From NCBI GenBank assembly GCA_044222005.1, contig JBGANY010000001.1:322916-386915 (forward strand): a stretch of 64,000 bases of DNA. Direction: 5' to 3'. Position 1 is the first letter of the stretch. Every line of letters begins with the position of its first letter. Shown here piece by piece: positions 41,121 through 50,110 of this stretch. Below the pieces are notes generated by a model. That model ran no database searches and was not told the DNA's origin. It was given only the letters and a program-made list of their open reading frames with translations. A program made the position numbers and the translations under genes. The DNA comes from Methylotenera_A sp044222005 (GTDB taxonomy: Bacteria; Pseudomonadota; Gammaproteobacteria; Burkholderiales; Methylophilaceae).

Positions 41121-42784
41121 GCTGCAACCTCTTCTTTTGCATACACGTTCGCTTTGAAGGGTGCTATGCCCAGGCGGCGCACAGTATCGATAAAGCGTTC
41201 TTCAGGTGTACGTTCCATGATGTATACGTCAATCAGTTTTTGAATCACCTCAGGCATTTCTTCTGCAGAGAACGATGGCCCAATCACCGTGCCCAGGCTG
41301 GCATCATTGCCTTGCTTGCCGCCGATTGAAACCTGGTACCATTCCGAACCGTCCTTGTCCACGCCCAGAATACCGATATGGCCAACGCTGTGGTGCCCGC
41401 AACCGTTCATGCAGCCGGAAACATTCAGTTCGATGTCGCCGATGTCGTACAGATAATCGAGGTTGTCGAATTGCATCTGAATGGCTTCTGCAATCGGGAT
41501 GCTTTTAGCATTTGCAAGGCTGCAGAAATCGCCGCCAGGGCAGCAGATAATGTCGGTAAGCAAGCCAATATTCGGTGTTGCCAGGCCGTTGGCACGCGCT
41601 TTTTCCCACAGCGCAAATAAATCGCTTAGCTTGACATCCGCCAGAATCAGGTTTTGTTCATGTGAAACACGCAATTCGCCAAAGCTGTATTGCTCAGCTA
41701 AATCAGCCACTGCCCACATTTGCTCGCTGGTAGCATCTCCGGGCGCTTTGCCGTGTGGTTTGAGTGAAAGCGTCACTGCGCGGTAACCTGCTTGCTTATG
41801 CGGATGCACGCAGCGCTTCACCCAGGCTGCAAAAGCCGGGTTGCTGGCGACAGCCGCATCAAACCCTCCATCGTGCGTTGGCAATGTTTCGTAAGGCATG
41901 GTTTCAAAATGTTGGCTGACACGCTTCAGTTCAGCCTCGGTAATGGTGTTTGGCGACCCTTTCAGGTACGCCCATTCAGCTTCTACCTGGCTGCGGAATT
42001 CTTCGATGCCAAGCGCTTTTACCAGAATTTTGATGCGCGCTTTGTACATGTTGTCGCGGCGCCCGTGCAGGTTATACACGCGAATAATCGCTTCGCAATA
42101 GGTCAGCGCATGCTGCCATTCCAGATGTTCACGTACCACGGAGCCCAGTATCGGCGTGCGTCCCAAACCGCCACCCACCCAGACCTTAATCGCCATCTTG
42201 CCTTGTGCGTCAGTATAGAACTCCAAGCCAATGTCGTGTGCCTGCACTATGGCGCGGTCGTGCTTGGTGCCGCTCACGGCAATCTTGAATTTGCGTGGCA
42301 GTAGCGCGAATTCCGGATGGAAAGTACTCCATTGGCGCATGATTTCCGCCATCGCGCGCGGGTCAATCACTTCATCGGGCGCAATGCCAGCGAACTGGTC
42401 GGTGGTGATGTTGCGGATGCAGTTGCCGGAAGTTTGAATGGCGTGCATTTCAACGCTGGCAAGCTCGGCCAGAATCTCCGGCGTGTCTTCCAGTTTTGGC
42501 CAGTTCAATTGCAGATTTTGGCGTGTGCTGAAGTGACCGTAGCCTTTGTCGTAGTTTTTGGCAATATCGCCCAGTTTGCGCAACTGGCGGCTGGACAGCA
42601 TGCCGTAAGGCACAGCAATGCGCAGCATAGGCGCGTGCCGTTGAATGTAAAGACCATTTTGCAGGCGTAATGGACGGAACTCATCCTCGGTCAATTCCCT
42701 TGCCAAAAAGCGGCGCGTCTGGTCCTTATACTGCGCCACGCGCTCATCGACAATTCGCTGGTCTATCGCATCGTATTTATACAT
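41117..42784 (-). CDS. cysI: Sulfite reductase hemoprotein subunit (nitrite/sulfite reductase family)
   Basis: A 555-residue sirohaem/[4Fe-4S] reductase that brings sulfite to sulfide. The cluster- and sirohaem-binding cysteines are in CPGGDFCSLANAKS and NVSGCMNGCGHHSVGHIG. The N-terminal half has GHFSTRQNLQLNW and SGNCIRNIT. Because the cluster contains sulfate activation and APS reduction genes, sulfite rather than nitrite is the likely substrate. No flavoprotein cysJ is present, so electrons probably come from a ferredoxin or another donor. It heads the DUF934-cysH-cysD-cysN transcription unit. Confidence 0.93.
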   Translation of the reverse strand: MYKYDAIDQRIVDERVAQYKDQTRRFLARELTEDEFRPLRLQNGLYIQRHAPMLRIAVPYGMLSSRQLRKLGDIAKNYDKGYGHFSTRQNLQLNWPKLEDTPEILAELASVEMHAIQTSGNCIRNITTDQFAGIAPDEVIDPRAMAEIMRQWSTFHPEFALLPRKFKIAVSGTKHDRAIVQAHDIGLEFYTDAQGKMAIKVWVGGGLGRTPILGSVVREHLEWQHALTYCEAIIRVYNLHGRRDNMYKARIKILVKALGIEEFRSQVEAEWAYLKGSPNTITEAELKRVSQHFETMPYETLPTHDGGFDAAVASNPAFAAWVKRCVHPHKQAGYRAVTLSLKPHGKAPGDATSEQMWAVADLAEQYSFGELRVSHEQNLILADVKLSDLFALWEKARANGLATPNIGLLTDIICCPGGDFCSLANAKSIPIAEAIQMQFDNLDYLYDIGDIELNVSGCMNGCGHHSVGHIGILGVDKDGSEWYQVSIGGKQGNDASLGTVIGPSFSAEEMPEVIQKLIDVYIMERTPEERFIDTVRRLGIAPFKANVYAKEEVAA

Positions 42785-42853
42785 AATTTCCTTGCTTGAA
42801 ACTTAACCCATTATTTTAATCTAAAAAGTGCCAATTCAAAAATAAGCGCACGC

Positions 42854-43702
42854 TCAGGTTTTTTTCAGTCCCAGTTGCTTGTAAGCTACTAAAAACAGCA
42901 ATACTGAAATTCCAAGCAATTGATTGAACTGCGGGAAAGCCAGTTTTTGACCTACATATACCAAAATCAGCGCTAGTACGGTGCGCACCCAATGCTCCGC
43001 AACCTTGGAGCTTAAATGGCTGCCAATCCAGATGCCGGGGATTGAGCCTATGAGCAAAGTTCCAAGCAATTGATAATGAACGGTGCCAATGCTGGCGTGG
43101 CCTAAACCTGCTACCAGGGTCAATGGTACGGCATGTGCTACATCGGTGCCCACAATTCGCGTAATCGACACCTTAGGATAGAGGATAAGCAAGGCGGTGA
43201 CGCCCAAAGCGCCGGCGCCGACCGAGGTCAGGGTCACCATAAAACCTAATGCCAAACCCAGGGTAACCGTTAACATCGGTGCATATTGCGGGCTAACCCA
43301 GTGTTCCTTTTTGGATAGTTTCGTGAGCTGATTGCGAAACAGTACGGACAGCGAGGTGAGCAGCAAAGCAATGCCGAGCCAGAATTTGATGCTGGCTACC
43401 GTGGCGTCAGAGGCAACGCCCGCATTTCTTAAGTATAGCGTGGTAATGATAGCGGCGGGAACGCTGCCATACGCAAGCAAGCGCACAATTTTCCAGTCGA
43501 TATTGCCCAGTTTCCCATGTGCAAAAATGCCTACTGATTTGGTGATGGAGGCATAGAGCAGATCCGTACCAACCGCTACAGCGGCTTTGACGTTAAAAAA
43601 AATCAGCAGAATGGGCGTCATGAGTGAACCGCCGCCGACGCCGGTGAGTCCTACCAGTAAGCCGACCACAAAGCCGGCAATAATGTAATAAGCAAAATCC
43701 AT
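42854..43702 (-). CDS. TSUP family (TauE/SafE) sulfite/anion exporter
   Basis: A 282-residue membrane protein with about eight hydrophobic segments arranged as two related halves. GFVVGLLVGLTGVGGGSLMTP at the start and LGFMVTLTSVGAGALGVTAL in the second half are the TSUP signatures. Such proteins move sulfite or small sulfonates; here it may expel excess sulfite or bring in sulfur compounds. It is upstream of cysI on the same strand (69-base gap) and divergent from the CysB-like regulator. Confidence 0.9.
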   Translation of the reverse strand: MDFAYYIIAGFVVGLLVGLTGVGGGSLMTPILLIFFNVKAAVAVGTDLLYASITKSVGIFAHGKLGNIDWKIVRLLAYGSVPAAIITTLYLRNAGVASDATVASIKFWLGIALLLTSLSVLFRNQLTKLSKKEHWVSPQYAPMLTVTLGLALGFMVTLTSVGAGALGVTALLILYPKVSITRIVGTDVAHAVPLTLVAGLGHASIGTVHYQLLGTLLIGSIPGIWIGSHLSSKVAEHWVRTVLALILVYVGQKLAFPQFNQLLGISVLLFLVAYKQLGLKKT

Positions 43703-43739
43703 GCGTTAGCTAATCTGGGTAAGTCATTAAGGCGCGTAA

Positions 43740-43758
43740 TATATCAGTAATTGATATA
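43740..43758. promoter_or_regulatory. Candidate operator in the cys divergent region
   Basis: TATATCA, five bases, TGATATA form a perfect inverted repeat in the 130-base gap between the TSUP gene and the CysB-like regulator. LysR-type regulators bind such interrupted palindromes near divergent promoters. It is a positional candidate; the AT-rich context makes chance palindromes fairly likely. Confidence 0.35.
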
Positions 43759-43832
43759 ATTATTTAATACTAATTTGTTATTTTGGTATATTATTTGGTT
43801 ATAACGATTGCTTTAGCGAAAAGAGATTTTGT

Positions 43833-44765
43833 ATGAAGCTTCATCAATTGAAATATATCCATGAGGTGGCCCGTCAGGGCTTGAGCATCTCTGCCGCGGC
43901 CGAGGCGCTGCATACTTCGCAGCCGGGCGTGAGCAAGCAGATTCAGATGCTGGAAGATGAGCTGAAGCTGCAGATTTTTCAGCGCAACGGCAAGCGCCTG
44001 ACCGGCATCACCGAGCCTGGCAGGCATATTGTCAAGCTTGCGGCGACGGTGATGCTTGAAATGCAAAATATCAAGCGGGTAGGCGACGAATTCAGCAAGG
44101 TGGAAACCGGTACGCTTACGATTGCGACTACACATACTCAGGCGCGCTATAAATTGCCTGCAGCGATCAAGCAATTTATCGAAATGTACCCGCATGTCAA
44201 ACTCAACATCCATCAGGGCAGCCCGAGCCAAGTCACTGCACAGGTGGCGAGCGGTGAAGCGGATATCGGCATTGCGACTGAAATGATCAGCTCGGACGAC
44301 CGGCTGTTGTGCCTGCCATGCTATGAATGGAATCGTTGCGTGGTGGTGCCGAAAGGGCATCGCCTGATTGATGCAGTGCCGCTTACCTTGGCCAAAATCG
44401 CCAGTTTTCCGCTGATTACCTATGATTTTGCGTTTACCGGCAGCACTATTGTCTCTAAAGTGTTCCATGATGCCGGCGTGATGCCCAATGTCGTGCTGAC
44501 GGCAATTGATGCTGACGTGATTAAAACCTATGTCAGCCTGGGGTTGGGGGTAGGCTTGATAGCGAATATGGCTTATGATGAAGAGCGCGACAAAGATTTG
44601 GTGCGTCTGGATTGCAGTCACTTGTTCCCGCCAAGCACGACCTACCTGGGTGTGCGCAAAGATGCCTTTTTACGCGGCTATCTTTACGGCTTTATTGAGC
44701 TGCTTGCGCCTAAATACGACCGCCGGGCGGTGGATGAAGCAATGAAGGTGTATCGTACATACTGA
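43833..44765 (+). CDS. cysB: CysB-like LysR-family transcriptional regulator
   Basis: A 310-residue regulator. The N-terminal helix-turn-helix (residues 1-60, MKLHQLKYIHEVARQGLSIS, then AAEALHTSQPGVSKQIQ) and the effector domain with GTLTIATTHTQARYKLPAAI are those of the CysB/Cbl group rather than general LysR proteins. In other bacteria this group senses acetylserine or sulfate status and activates cys genes. Its divergent position beside the sulfate assimilation cluster supports that role. A 276-codon antisense open frame covers it but shows no coding character. Confidence 0.92.
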   Translation: MKLHQLKYIHEVARQGLSISAAAEALHTSQPGVSKQIQMLEDELKLQIFQRNGKRLTGITEPGRHIVKLAATVMLEMQNIKRVGDEFSKVETGTLTIATTHTQARYKLPAAIKQFIEMYPHVKLNIHQGSPSQVTAQVASGEADIGIATEMISSDDRLLCLPCYEWNRCVVVPKGHRLIDAVPLTLAKIASFPLITYDFAFTGSTIVSKVFHDAGVMPNVVLTAIDADVIKTYVSLGLGVGLIANMAYDEERDKDLVRLDCSHLFPPSTTYLGVRKDAFLRGYLYGFIELLAPKYDRRAVDEAMKVYRTY

Positions 44766-44783
44766 TTTGAGTCTGGAACTAAC

Positions 44784-45335
44784 ATGAAGCAGCTTAAGGC
44801 TATCGTTGGCATTGCATTGGTACTGGTTCTGGGGGCATGCGCCAGCCAAAAGGCTGCGCAGCATGCCATGCTGCAGGCGATGCCCAACGGCTTGCCTGGC
44901 CTCGATTTGAACAGCGCTATTTATGAAGTGCCTGTGAAAGAAGGTGTCAGTTATCAGGACGTGCTGGATAGCCTGAAATTCATGTCCGAAGGCATGAATT
45001 TTGTGAATCCGGCCAACTTTCCGATTGGCGAGCATTTGACGCTGCGAGGTGTTGATCCGCAAGGTATCAAAGAGGTGCACTCGTTCTGCAATCTCAGCAT
45101 GGGCACCGAGATTATGCTCGATCACCCCGAGTTTCTGGTATTCGCGCCGTGCCGTATCGCGCTGTATGAAAAACCGGATGCCAATAAAAAAATGAAATTA
45201 TTTTTGGCGCTGGATCGCCCAACGTATGATCTCAAAAGCATTAAAAATCCGACCGAGCGTGCCAAAAAATCAGCACAGGAGCTTGAGGATGCCTTGATCA
45301 AGCTGATGGATAAGGCGCGTAAAGGCGAAATCTAA
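44784..45335 (+). CDS. DUF302-domain lipoprotein
   Basis: A 183-residue lipoprotein with the lipobox VLGAC (Cys19). The body reads VPVKEGVSYQDVLDSLKFMSEGMNF, then IKEVHSFCNLSMG and VFAPCRIALYEK, a pattern I associate with the DUF302 fold of about 100-130 residues. Function is unknown. It begins 18 bases after the CysB-like gene and may share its transcript. In Methylophilaceae-like genomes such proteins often sit near sulfur or redox genes, but I cannot confirm a link here. Confidence 0.72.
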   Translation: MKQLKAIVGIALVLVLGACASQKAAQHAMLQAMPNGLPGLDLNSAIYEVPVKEGVSYQDVLDSLKFMSEGMNFVNPANFPIGEHLTLRGVDPQGIKEVHSFCNLSMGTEIMLDHPEFLVFAPCRIALYEKPDANKKMKLFLALDRPTYDLKSIKNPTERAKKSAQELEDALIKLMDKARKGEI

Positions 45336-45375
45336 CCTATCATTTATCGCCACATAAATTAAATCCTTACATAAA

Positions 45376-46839
45376 ATGACCAATCCAATCCGAATCGCAA
45401 AAGCAGAAAACTTTCTTCATATATTGCCTAAAATGGCCAATCGGCATGGCCTGATCGCAGGCGCGACGGGCACAGGTAAAACTGTGACACTGCAGAGCCT
45501 GGCAGAAGGTTTTTCTGCGCTCGGCGTGCCGGTGTTCATGGCAGACGTAAAAGGCGACCTGTCCGGCATGAGCCAGCCGGGGGGCGGCAACCCAAAGGTT
45601 GATGCCCGGGTTGCACAGCTTGGCTTAAACGATTTTAAACCGCAAGCAAGCCCTGTGACATTCTGGGATGTATTTGGCCAAAAAGGGCATCCGGTGCGCA
45701 CCACCATCGCTGAAATGGGCCCATTGTTATTGGCGCGCATGCTCAATCTAAACGATGTGCAGGGCGGCGTGATTAATTCCATCTTCAAGATTGCCGATGA
45801 TAAGGGCTGGCTGCTGCTGGATTTAAAGGATCTGCGTGCCATGTCGCAGCACGCCGCAGAAAATGCCGCAGAATATCAAACCGAATATGGCAATATTTCC
45901 GCAGCCAGCGTCGGCGCACTGCAGCGCGCCTTGCTGCAGATTGAGACTGAAGGCGGCGACCTGTTATTCGGTGAGCCGGCGCTGAATCTGGATGACCTGA
46001 TGCAAACCGATAGCCAAGGCCGCGGCGTGATCAATATTCTGGCTTCTGACAGGTTGTTCAATTCACCGCGCGTCTATGCAACGCTACTGCTGTGGCTGCT
46101 TTCAGAGCTGTTTGAGAAGTTGCCGGAAGTAGGCGATCTGGAAAAACCCAAGCTGGTATTTTTCTTTGACGAAGCGCATTTGCTGTTCACTGATGCGCCA
46201 CCGGCATTGATGCAGAAAATTGAGCAAGTCATCCGTTTGATTCGCTCCAAAGGCGTGGGCGTGTATTTTGTGAGCCAGAATCCACTGGATATTCCGGATA
46301 TTGTGCTTGGTCAGCTCGGAAACCGCGTCCAGCATGCTTTGCGAGCGTTTACGCCGCGCGATCAAAAAGCGGTGAAATCGGCGGCTGAAACCTTCAGGGC
46401 TAATCCTAAAGTGGATGTGACGACGGTGATTACCGAACTTGGCGTGGGCGAGGCTTTGGTGTCATTCCTGGATGAAAAAGGTATTCCGACGCCGGTTGAG
46501 CGCGCGTTCATTTGTCCGCCGCAAAGCCGCATTGGACCAGCGACAGATTCTGAACGGAGCTCAGTAATAAATAACTCGGTTGTGCGCGGCTTTTACGAAA
46601 AGCAAGTCGACAGGGAATCCGCCTATGAAGTGCTGAAAGCGCGCGCGGCGCAATCGGCAGAAACTGCAGAAGAGGGCAAAGGCTTCGATTGGGGTGGAGT
46701 TTTGGGCGGGGAGAAGAAGTCCAGCCGCTCAGATACGATTCTGGAGAGCGCGGCCAAATCGGCTGCACGTGCAATCGGCTCCCAGCTTGGCCGCAGCATC
46801 ATTCGCGGCGTATTGGGCAGCATTCTGGGACGCCGTTAA
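45376..46839 (+). CDS. HerA-like ATPase (DUF853 family)
   Basis: A 487-residue cytoplasmic P-loop ATPase. Walker A is GATGTGKT (residues 29-36), Walker B is VFFFDEAHLLF, and a sensor region VYFVSQNPLDIPD with ALRAFTPRDQKAVKSAAETF follows. This is the DUF853 group (YjgR in E. coli) related to HerA/FtsK DNA translocases. The role is not established. The C-terminal GGEKKSSRSDTILESAAKSAARAIGSQ is low-complexity. The fhs gene begins one base after its stop. Confidence 0.9.
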   Translation: MTNPIRIAKAENFLHILPKMANRHGLIAGATGTGKTVTLQSLAEGFSALGVPVFMADVKGDLSGMSQPGGGNPKVDARVAQLGLNDFKPQASPVTFWDVFGQKGHPVRTTIAEMGPLLLARMLNLNDVQGGVINSIFKIADDKGWLLLDLKDLRAMSQHAAENAAEYQTEYGNISAASVGALQRALLQIETEGGDLLFGEPALNLDDLMQTDSQGRGVINILASDRLFNSPRVYATLLLWLLSELFEKLPEVGDLEKPKLVFFFDEAHLLFTDAPPALMQKIEQVIRLIRSKGVGVYFVSQNPLDIPDIVLGQLGNRVQHALRAFTPRDQKAVKSAAETFRANPKVDVTTVITELGVGEALVSFLDEKGIPTPVERAFICPPQSRIGPATDSERSSVINNSVVRGFYEKQVDRESAYEVLKARAAQSAETAEEGKGFDWGGVLGGEKKSSRSDTILESAAKSAARAIGSQLGRSIIRGVLGSILGRR

Positions 46840-46840
46840 T

Positions 46841-48490
46841 ATGCTTTCAGATATCGAAATTGCCCAGGCGGCCAAGCTTAAACCGATTGTCGATATCGCT
46901 CAAACACTTAACATCAGCCCGGAAGATCTGGTGCCTTACGGGCATGCAATCGCCAAATTAAGTCCCGCATGTATAAACAAGTTGCAAGGCGGCTCTAACG
47001 GCAAGCTCATTCTGGTCACCGCGATCAGTCCTACGCCGGCAGGCGAGGGTAAAACCACGACCACGATTGGTTTAGTTGACGCGCTGAACAAAATCGGTAA
47101 ACAAGCGGTCGTGTGCATTCGTGAGCCATCGCTTGGCCCTGTATTCGGCATGAAGGGCGGTGCTACTGGTGGTGGTTACGCGCAGGTGGTGCCCATGGAA
47201 AACATCAACCTGCATTTTACCGGCGATTTTCATGCCATTACGGCCGCCAATAACCTGCTGGCGGCCTTGATCGACAATCACATTCACCATGGCAACGCGC
47301 TGAATATTAAGGATATTACCTGGCGGCGCTGCATGGATATGAATGATCGCGCCTTGCGGAATGTGACAATCAATCAGACGCAAGCATACGAAACTGGTTT
47401 TGATATCACGGTGGCCAGTGAAGTGATGGCGATATTTTGCCTGGCAGAAAATCTGGCCGATTTAAAAACGCGTCTTGGCAATATTCAGGTGGCGACAGAT
47501 GCAGCCGGAAAGCCTGTATTGGCGAGCGATCTGCAGGCACAGGGTGCGATGACAGCTTTGCTTAAGGATGCTTTTCTGCCCAATCTGGTGCAAACATTAG
47601 AGCACACGCCAGCCATCGTGCATGGTGGCCCGTTTGCCAACATCGCACATGGCTGCAATTCGGTGATTGCAACCAAAACCGCCCTGAAACTGGCGGATTA
47701 TGTGGTGACCGAAGCGGGGTTTGGTGCTGACCTGGGCGCGGAGAAGTTTTTTGATATCAAGTGTCGCAAAGCTAATTTGCAGCCGGATGCGGTAGTGATT
47801 GTTGCGACTATTCGCGCATTAAAGTATCACGGTGGTGCGGACTTAAAAGAACTCAATCAGGAAAATGTAAACTGTTTATTAAATGGAATCAAAAATATAG
47901 AAAAACATATTAATAATTTACATGAGCTATTCGGCATGCAAGTAATTGTGGCGGTTAATCATTTTGTGCAGGATACGCAAGCAGAAATTGATGCTTTAAT
48001 GGGTAGTGTTGAAAAACTGGGCTGTAAAGCAGTGGTGTGTAAACACTGGGCGAATGGTGGTGCGGGCGCGACCGAATTGGCGCATGAAGTGGTGAATACG
48101 CTTGCACAAAATAAATCAGGTTTTAAGTTTTTGTATCAGGACGACGTTTCTTTGCAGACAAAAATCGAAACGATTGCAAAAAAGATCTATGGTGCAGACT
48201 CCGTCGAGCTAAGCCCAAAAGCAGCAGAAAAATTAGCAATGCTGGAGAAGCGGTACGCACATTTTCCCATTTGCATTGCAAAAACACAGTATTCATTTTC
48301 ATCTGATGCCACTTTGCGTGGTGCGCCCACCGGGCATACGCTGACTGTGAACGATCTGCGGCTTTCACGCGGTGCAGGCTTCATCGTGGCTATTTGCGGC
48401 AAGATCATGACCATGCCGGGCTTGCCGAAGTCGCCGGCCAGCGAGCGCATCAATGTGGATGAAAGCGGCAACATCACAGGTTTGTCTTAA
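46841..48490 (+). CDS. fhs: Formate-tetrahydrofolate ligase
   Basis: A 549-residue enzyme making 10-formyltetrahydrofolate from formate, ATP and THF. This step is important for assimilating or supplying C1 units in methylotrophs. The P-loop TPAGEGKTTTTIG (about residues 65-77), REPSLGPVFGMKGGATGGGYAQV, NNLLAALIDNHIHHGN and TEAGFGADLGAEKF are diagnostic. The start at 46841 gives the family N-terminus (MLSDIEIAQAAKLKPI); the frame happens to stay open for 49 codons inside the preceding gene, but that reading is antisense to no family. It overlaps the next gene by one base. Confidence 0.96.
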   Translation: MLSDIEIAQAAKLKPIVDIAQTLNISPEDLVPYGHAIAKLSPACINKLQGGSNGKLILVTAISPTPAGEGKTTTTIGLVDALNKIGKQAVVCIREPSLGPVFGMKGGATGGGYAQVVPMENINLHFTGDFHAITAANNLLAALIDNHIHHGNALNIKDITWRRCMDMNDRALRNVTINQTQAYETGFDITVASEVMAIFCLAENLADLKTRLGNIQVATDAAGKPVLASDLQAQGAMTALLKDAFLPNLVQTLEHTPAIVHGGPFANIAHGCNSVIATKTALKLADYVVTEAGFGADLGAEKFFDIKCRKANLQPDAVVIVATIRALKYHGGADLKELNQENVNCLLNGIKNIEKHINNLHELFGMQVIVAVNHFVQDTQAEIDALMGSVEKLGCKAVVCKHWANGGAGATELAHEVVNTLAQNKSGFKFLYQDDVSLQTKIETIAKKIYGADSVELSPKAAEKLAMLEKRYAHFPICIAKTQYSFSSDATLRGAPTGHTLTVNDLRLSRGAGFIVAICGKIMTMPGLPKSPASERINVDESGNITGLS

Positions 48491-49050
48491 TGCAAACGAT
48501 CGAAACGACTGGCTTTGCTGAGCAAACCATCAATAAATCACGTTTTTTCGCCTGGGCTGCACCGTGCGAAACGGAACAGCAAGTCGGGCATTTCTTACGA
48601 CAGATTGCAGTGCAACATCAAGGCGCGAGCCATTTGGCCTATGCATTTCGTATCAAGACGATGGATGGCATAATTCCAAGATTTTCCGATGCCGGCGAAC
48701 CCTCTGGCACGGCAGGCAAGCCAATATTGCAGATGCTGGAAGGGCGCGATCTGGTGAATGTTGCCGTAGGCGTGATTCGCTACTATGGCGGCATTAATCT
48801 GGGAACCGGCGGGCTGGCACGTGCCTATGGCGGCACAGCCAAAATGGCGCTGGAAGCGGCGCAAACAATCCCATATATTGAAATGCAAACGGTTAAACTC
48901 ACCGTGCAATATAACCGCGTCGACGAGCTCAACCGGGTAGTGAATCAGTTAAAAGGCAAGATCATCGATAAAACGTTTGATCATGCGGTGCATGTTAAAA
49001 TCAGCCTGCCCATCGCAGAAACCTCTGCGTTGATGGATCGCTTTACTTGA
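48490..49050 (+). CDS. YigZ/IMPACT family protein
   Basis: A 186-residue protein of the UPF0029/IMPACT family. SRFFAWAAPCETEQQVGHFL, the core FSDAGEPSGTAGKPILQMLEG and VIRYYGGINLGTGGLARAYGG are typical. Homologues regulate translation in eukaryotes; the bacterial role is unclear. Its ATG overlaps the fhs stop (TAATG), so the two are coupled. Confidence 0.9.
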   Translation: MQTIETTGFAEQTINKSRFFAWAAPCETEQQVGHFLRQIAVQHQGASHLAYAFRIKTMDGIIPRFSDAGEPSGTAGKPILQMLEGRDLVNVAVGVIRYYGGINLGTGGLARAYGGTAKMALEAAQTIPYIEMQTVKLTVQYNRVDELNRVVNQLKGKIIDKTFDHAVHVKISLPIAETSALMDRFT

Positions 49051-49063
49051 TTAAGCATAAAAT

Positions 49064-50089
49064 ATGATACAAAAATCTCGAGTCAATCCATACGATATAG
49101 CTTCCTGGTTCGTGATTGGTCTTGCCTTGCTATACATTCTCAAGTTCGGTTTGCTGCCATCGCTCATTTCGGGCTTGCTGGTATACGAGCTTGTCGGCAT
49201 GATGACGCCATATATCGCGCGCCGGTTTCCCAGCAAAAGATCGAGCAATCATGCCAAGCTATGGGCTGTGGGTTTTCTGGTAGTCGTGATCGTCGGGCTG
49301 CTGGGCTTGGCGGGAGCCTGGCTTGTGGCCTTCTTCAGGTCGGATGCGGGCAGCATTACCATGCTGATGGCAAAGATGGCGCAGATCATCGAAGATTCAC
49401 GCCAGATTCTGCCTGCCTGGGTGCTGGAACGGCTTCCTGCCGATGCCATCACTCTGAAAGAGCAGGCGACGGTATGGCTGCGTGAGCATGCTGATGCCTT
49501 GCAAGGGGTCGGCAAGGAGGCTGGCCGCGTGACAGCGCATGTGATTCTGGGCATGATTATTGGCGGCATACTGGCGATGCATGATGCTATTGTGATGGAT
49601 AATTTCAAGCCGTTTGCGCGTGCGCTGGCAGAGCGCACAGCCTTATTCGGCGATGCCTTCAGGCGCGTGGTATTTGCACAGGTGCGCATCGCCGCCATCA
49701 ACGCTTTTTTTACCGGCGTTTATCTTGCGGCAGTATTGCCCATGCTGGGGGTGCATCTGCCGCTAGTCAAAACCATGATAGCGATCACCTTTGTGGTCGG
49801 CCTGATACCGGTGGTGGGCAACTTAGTCTCAAACACCATTATCGTCATCGTGAGCTTAAGCCAGTCACTGGGCGTGGCCATTGCCTCGTTACTTTATCTA
49901 GTGGTGATTCACAAACTGGAATATTTCTTGAACGCACGTATCGTGGGTGGCCAGATTCGCGCCTATGCCTGGGAACTCCTGATCGCCATGGTGATGATGG
50001 AGGCCGCGTTCGGCATCGCGGGTATCGTTGCGGCGCCGATTTATTATGCTTATATCAAGACCGAGCTTAGAGCCCGACACCTGGTTTAA
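49064..50089 (+). CDS. AI-2E family (PerM-like) membrane transporter
   Basis: A 341-residue inner-membrane protein with six to eight hydrophobic segments, including a paired N-terminal hairpin and a C-terminal block (VVGLIPVVGNLVSNTIIVIVSL). The pattern resembles the AI-2E/PerM permease family, whose members include Na+/H+ antiporters and autoinducer exporters; the substrate cannot be told. It lies 13 bases after the YigZ-like gene, so it is probably the last gene of the fhs operon, and is convergent with the M48 operon. Confidence 0.85.
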   Translation: MIQKSRVNPYDIASWFVIGLALLYILKFGLLPSLISGLLVYELVGMMTPYIARRFPSKRSSNHAKLWAVGFLVVVIVGLLGLAGAWLVAFFRSDAGSITMLMAKMAQIIEDSRQILPAWVLERLPADAITLKEQATVWLREHADALQGVGKEAGRVTAHVILGMIIGGILAMHDAIVMDNFKPFARALAERTALFGDAFRRVVFAQVRIAAINAFFTGVYLAAVLPMLGVHLPLVKTMIAITFVVGLIPVVGNLVSNTIIVIVSLSQSLGVAIASLLYLVVIHKLEYFLNARIVGGQIRAYAWELLIAMVMMEAAFGIAGIVAAPIYYAYIKTELRARHLV

Positions 50090-50110
50090 GTTAGCTCATC
50101 CGCTCTCTGG

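Noticed and set aside
43791..44621. 276-codon open frame antisense to the CysB-like regulator
   Set aside because: It lies wholly opposite a gene with clear family motifs, has no ribosome site and reads as His/Arg-rich shadow sequence.
46694..46840. N-terminal extension of fhs into the HerA-like gene
   Set aside because: The frame is open by chance; the family N-terminus begins at 46841, one base after the upstream stop.
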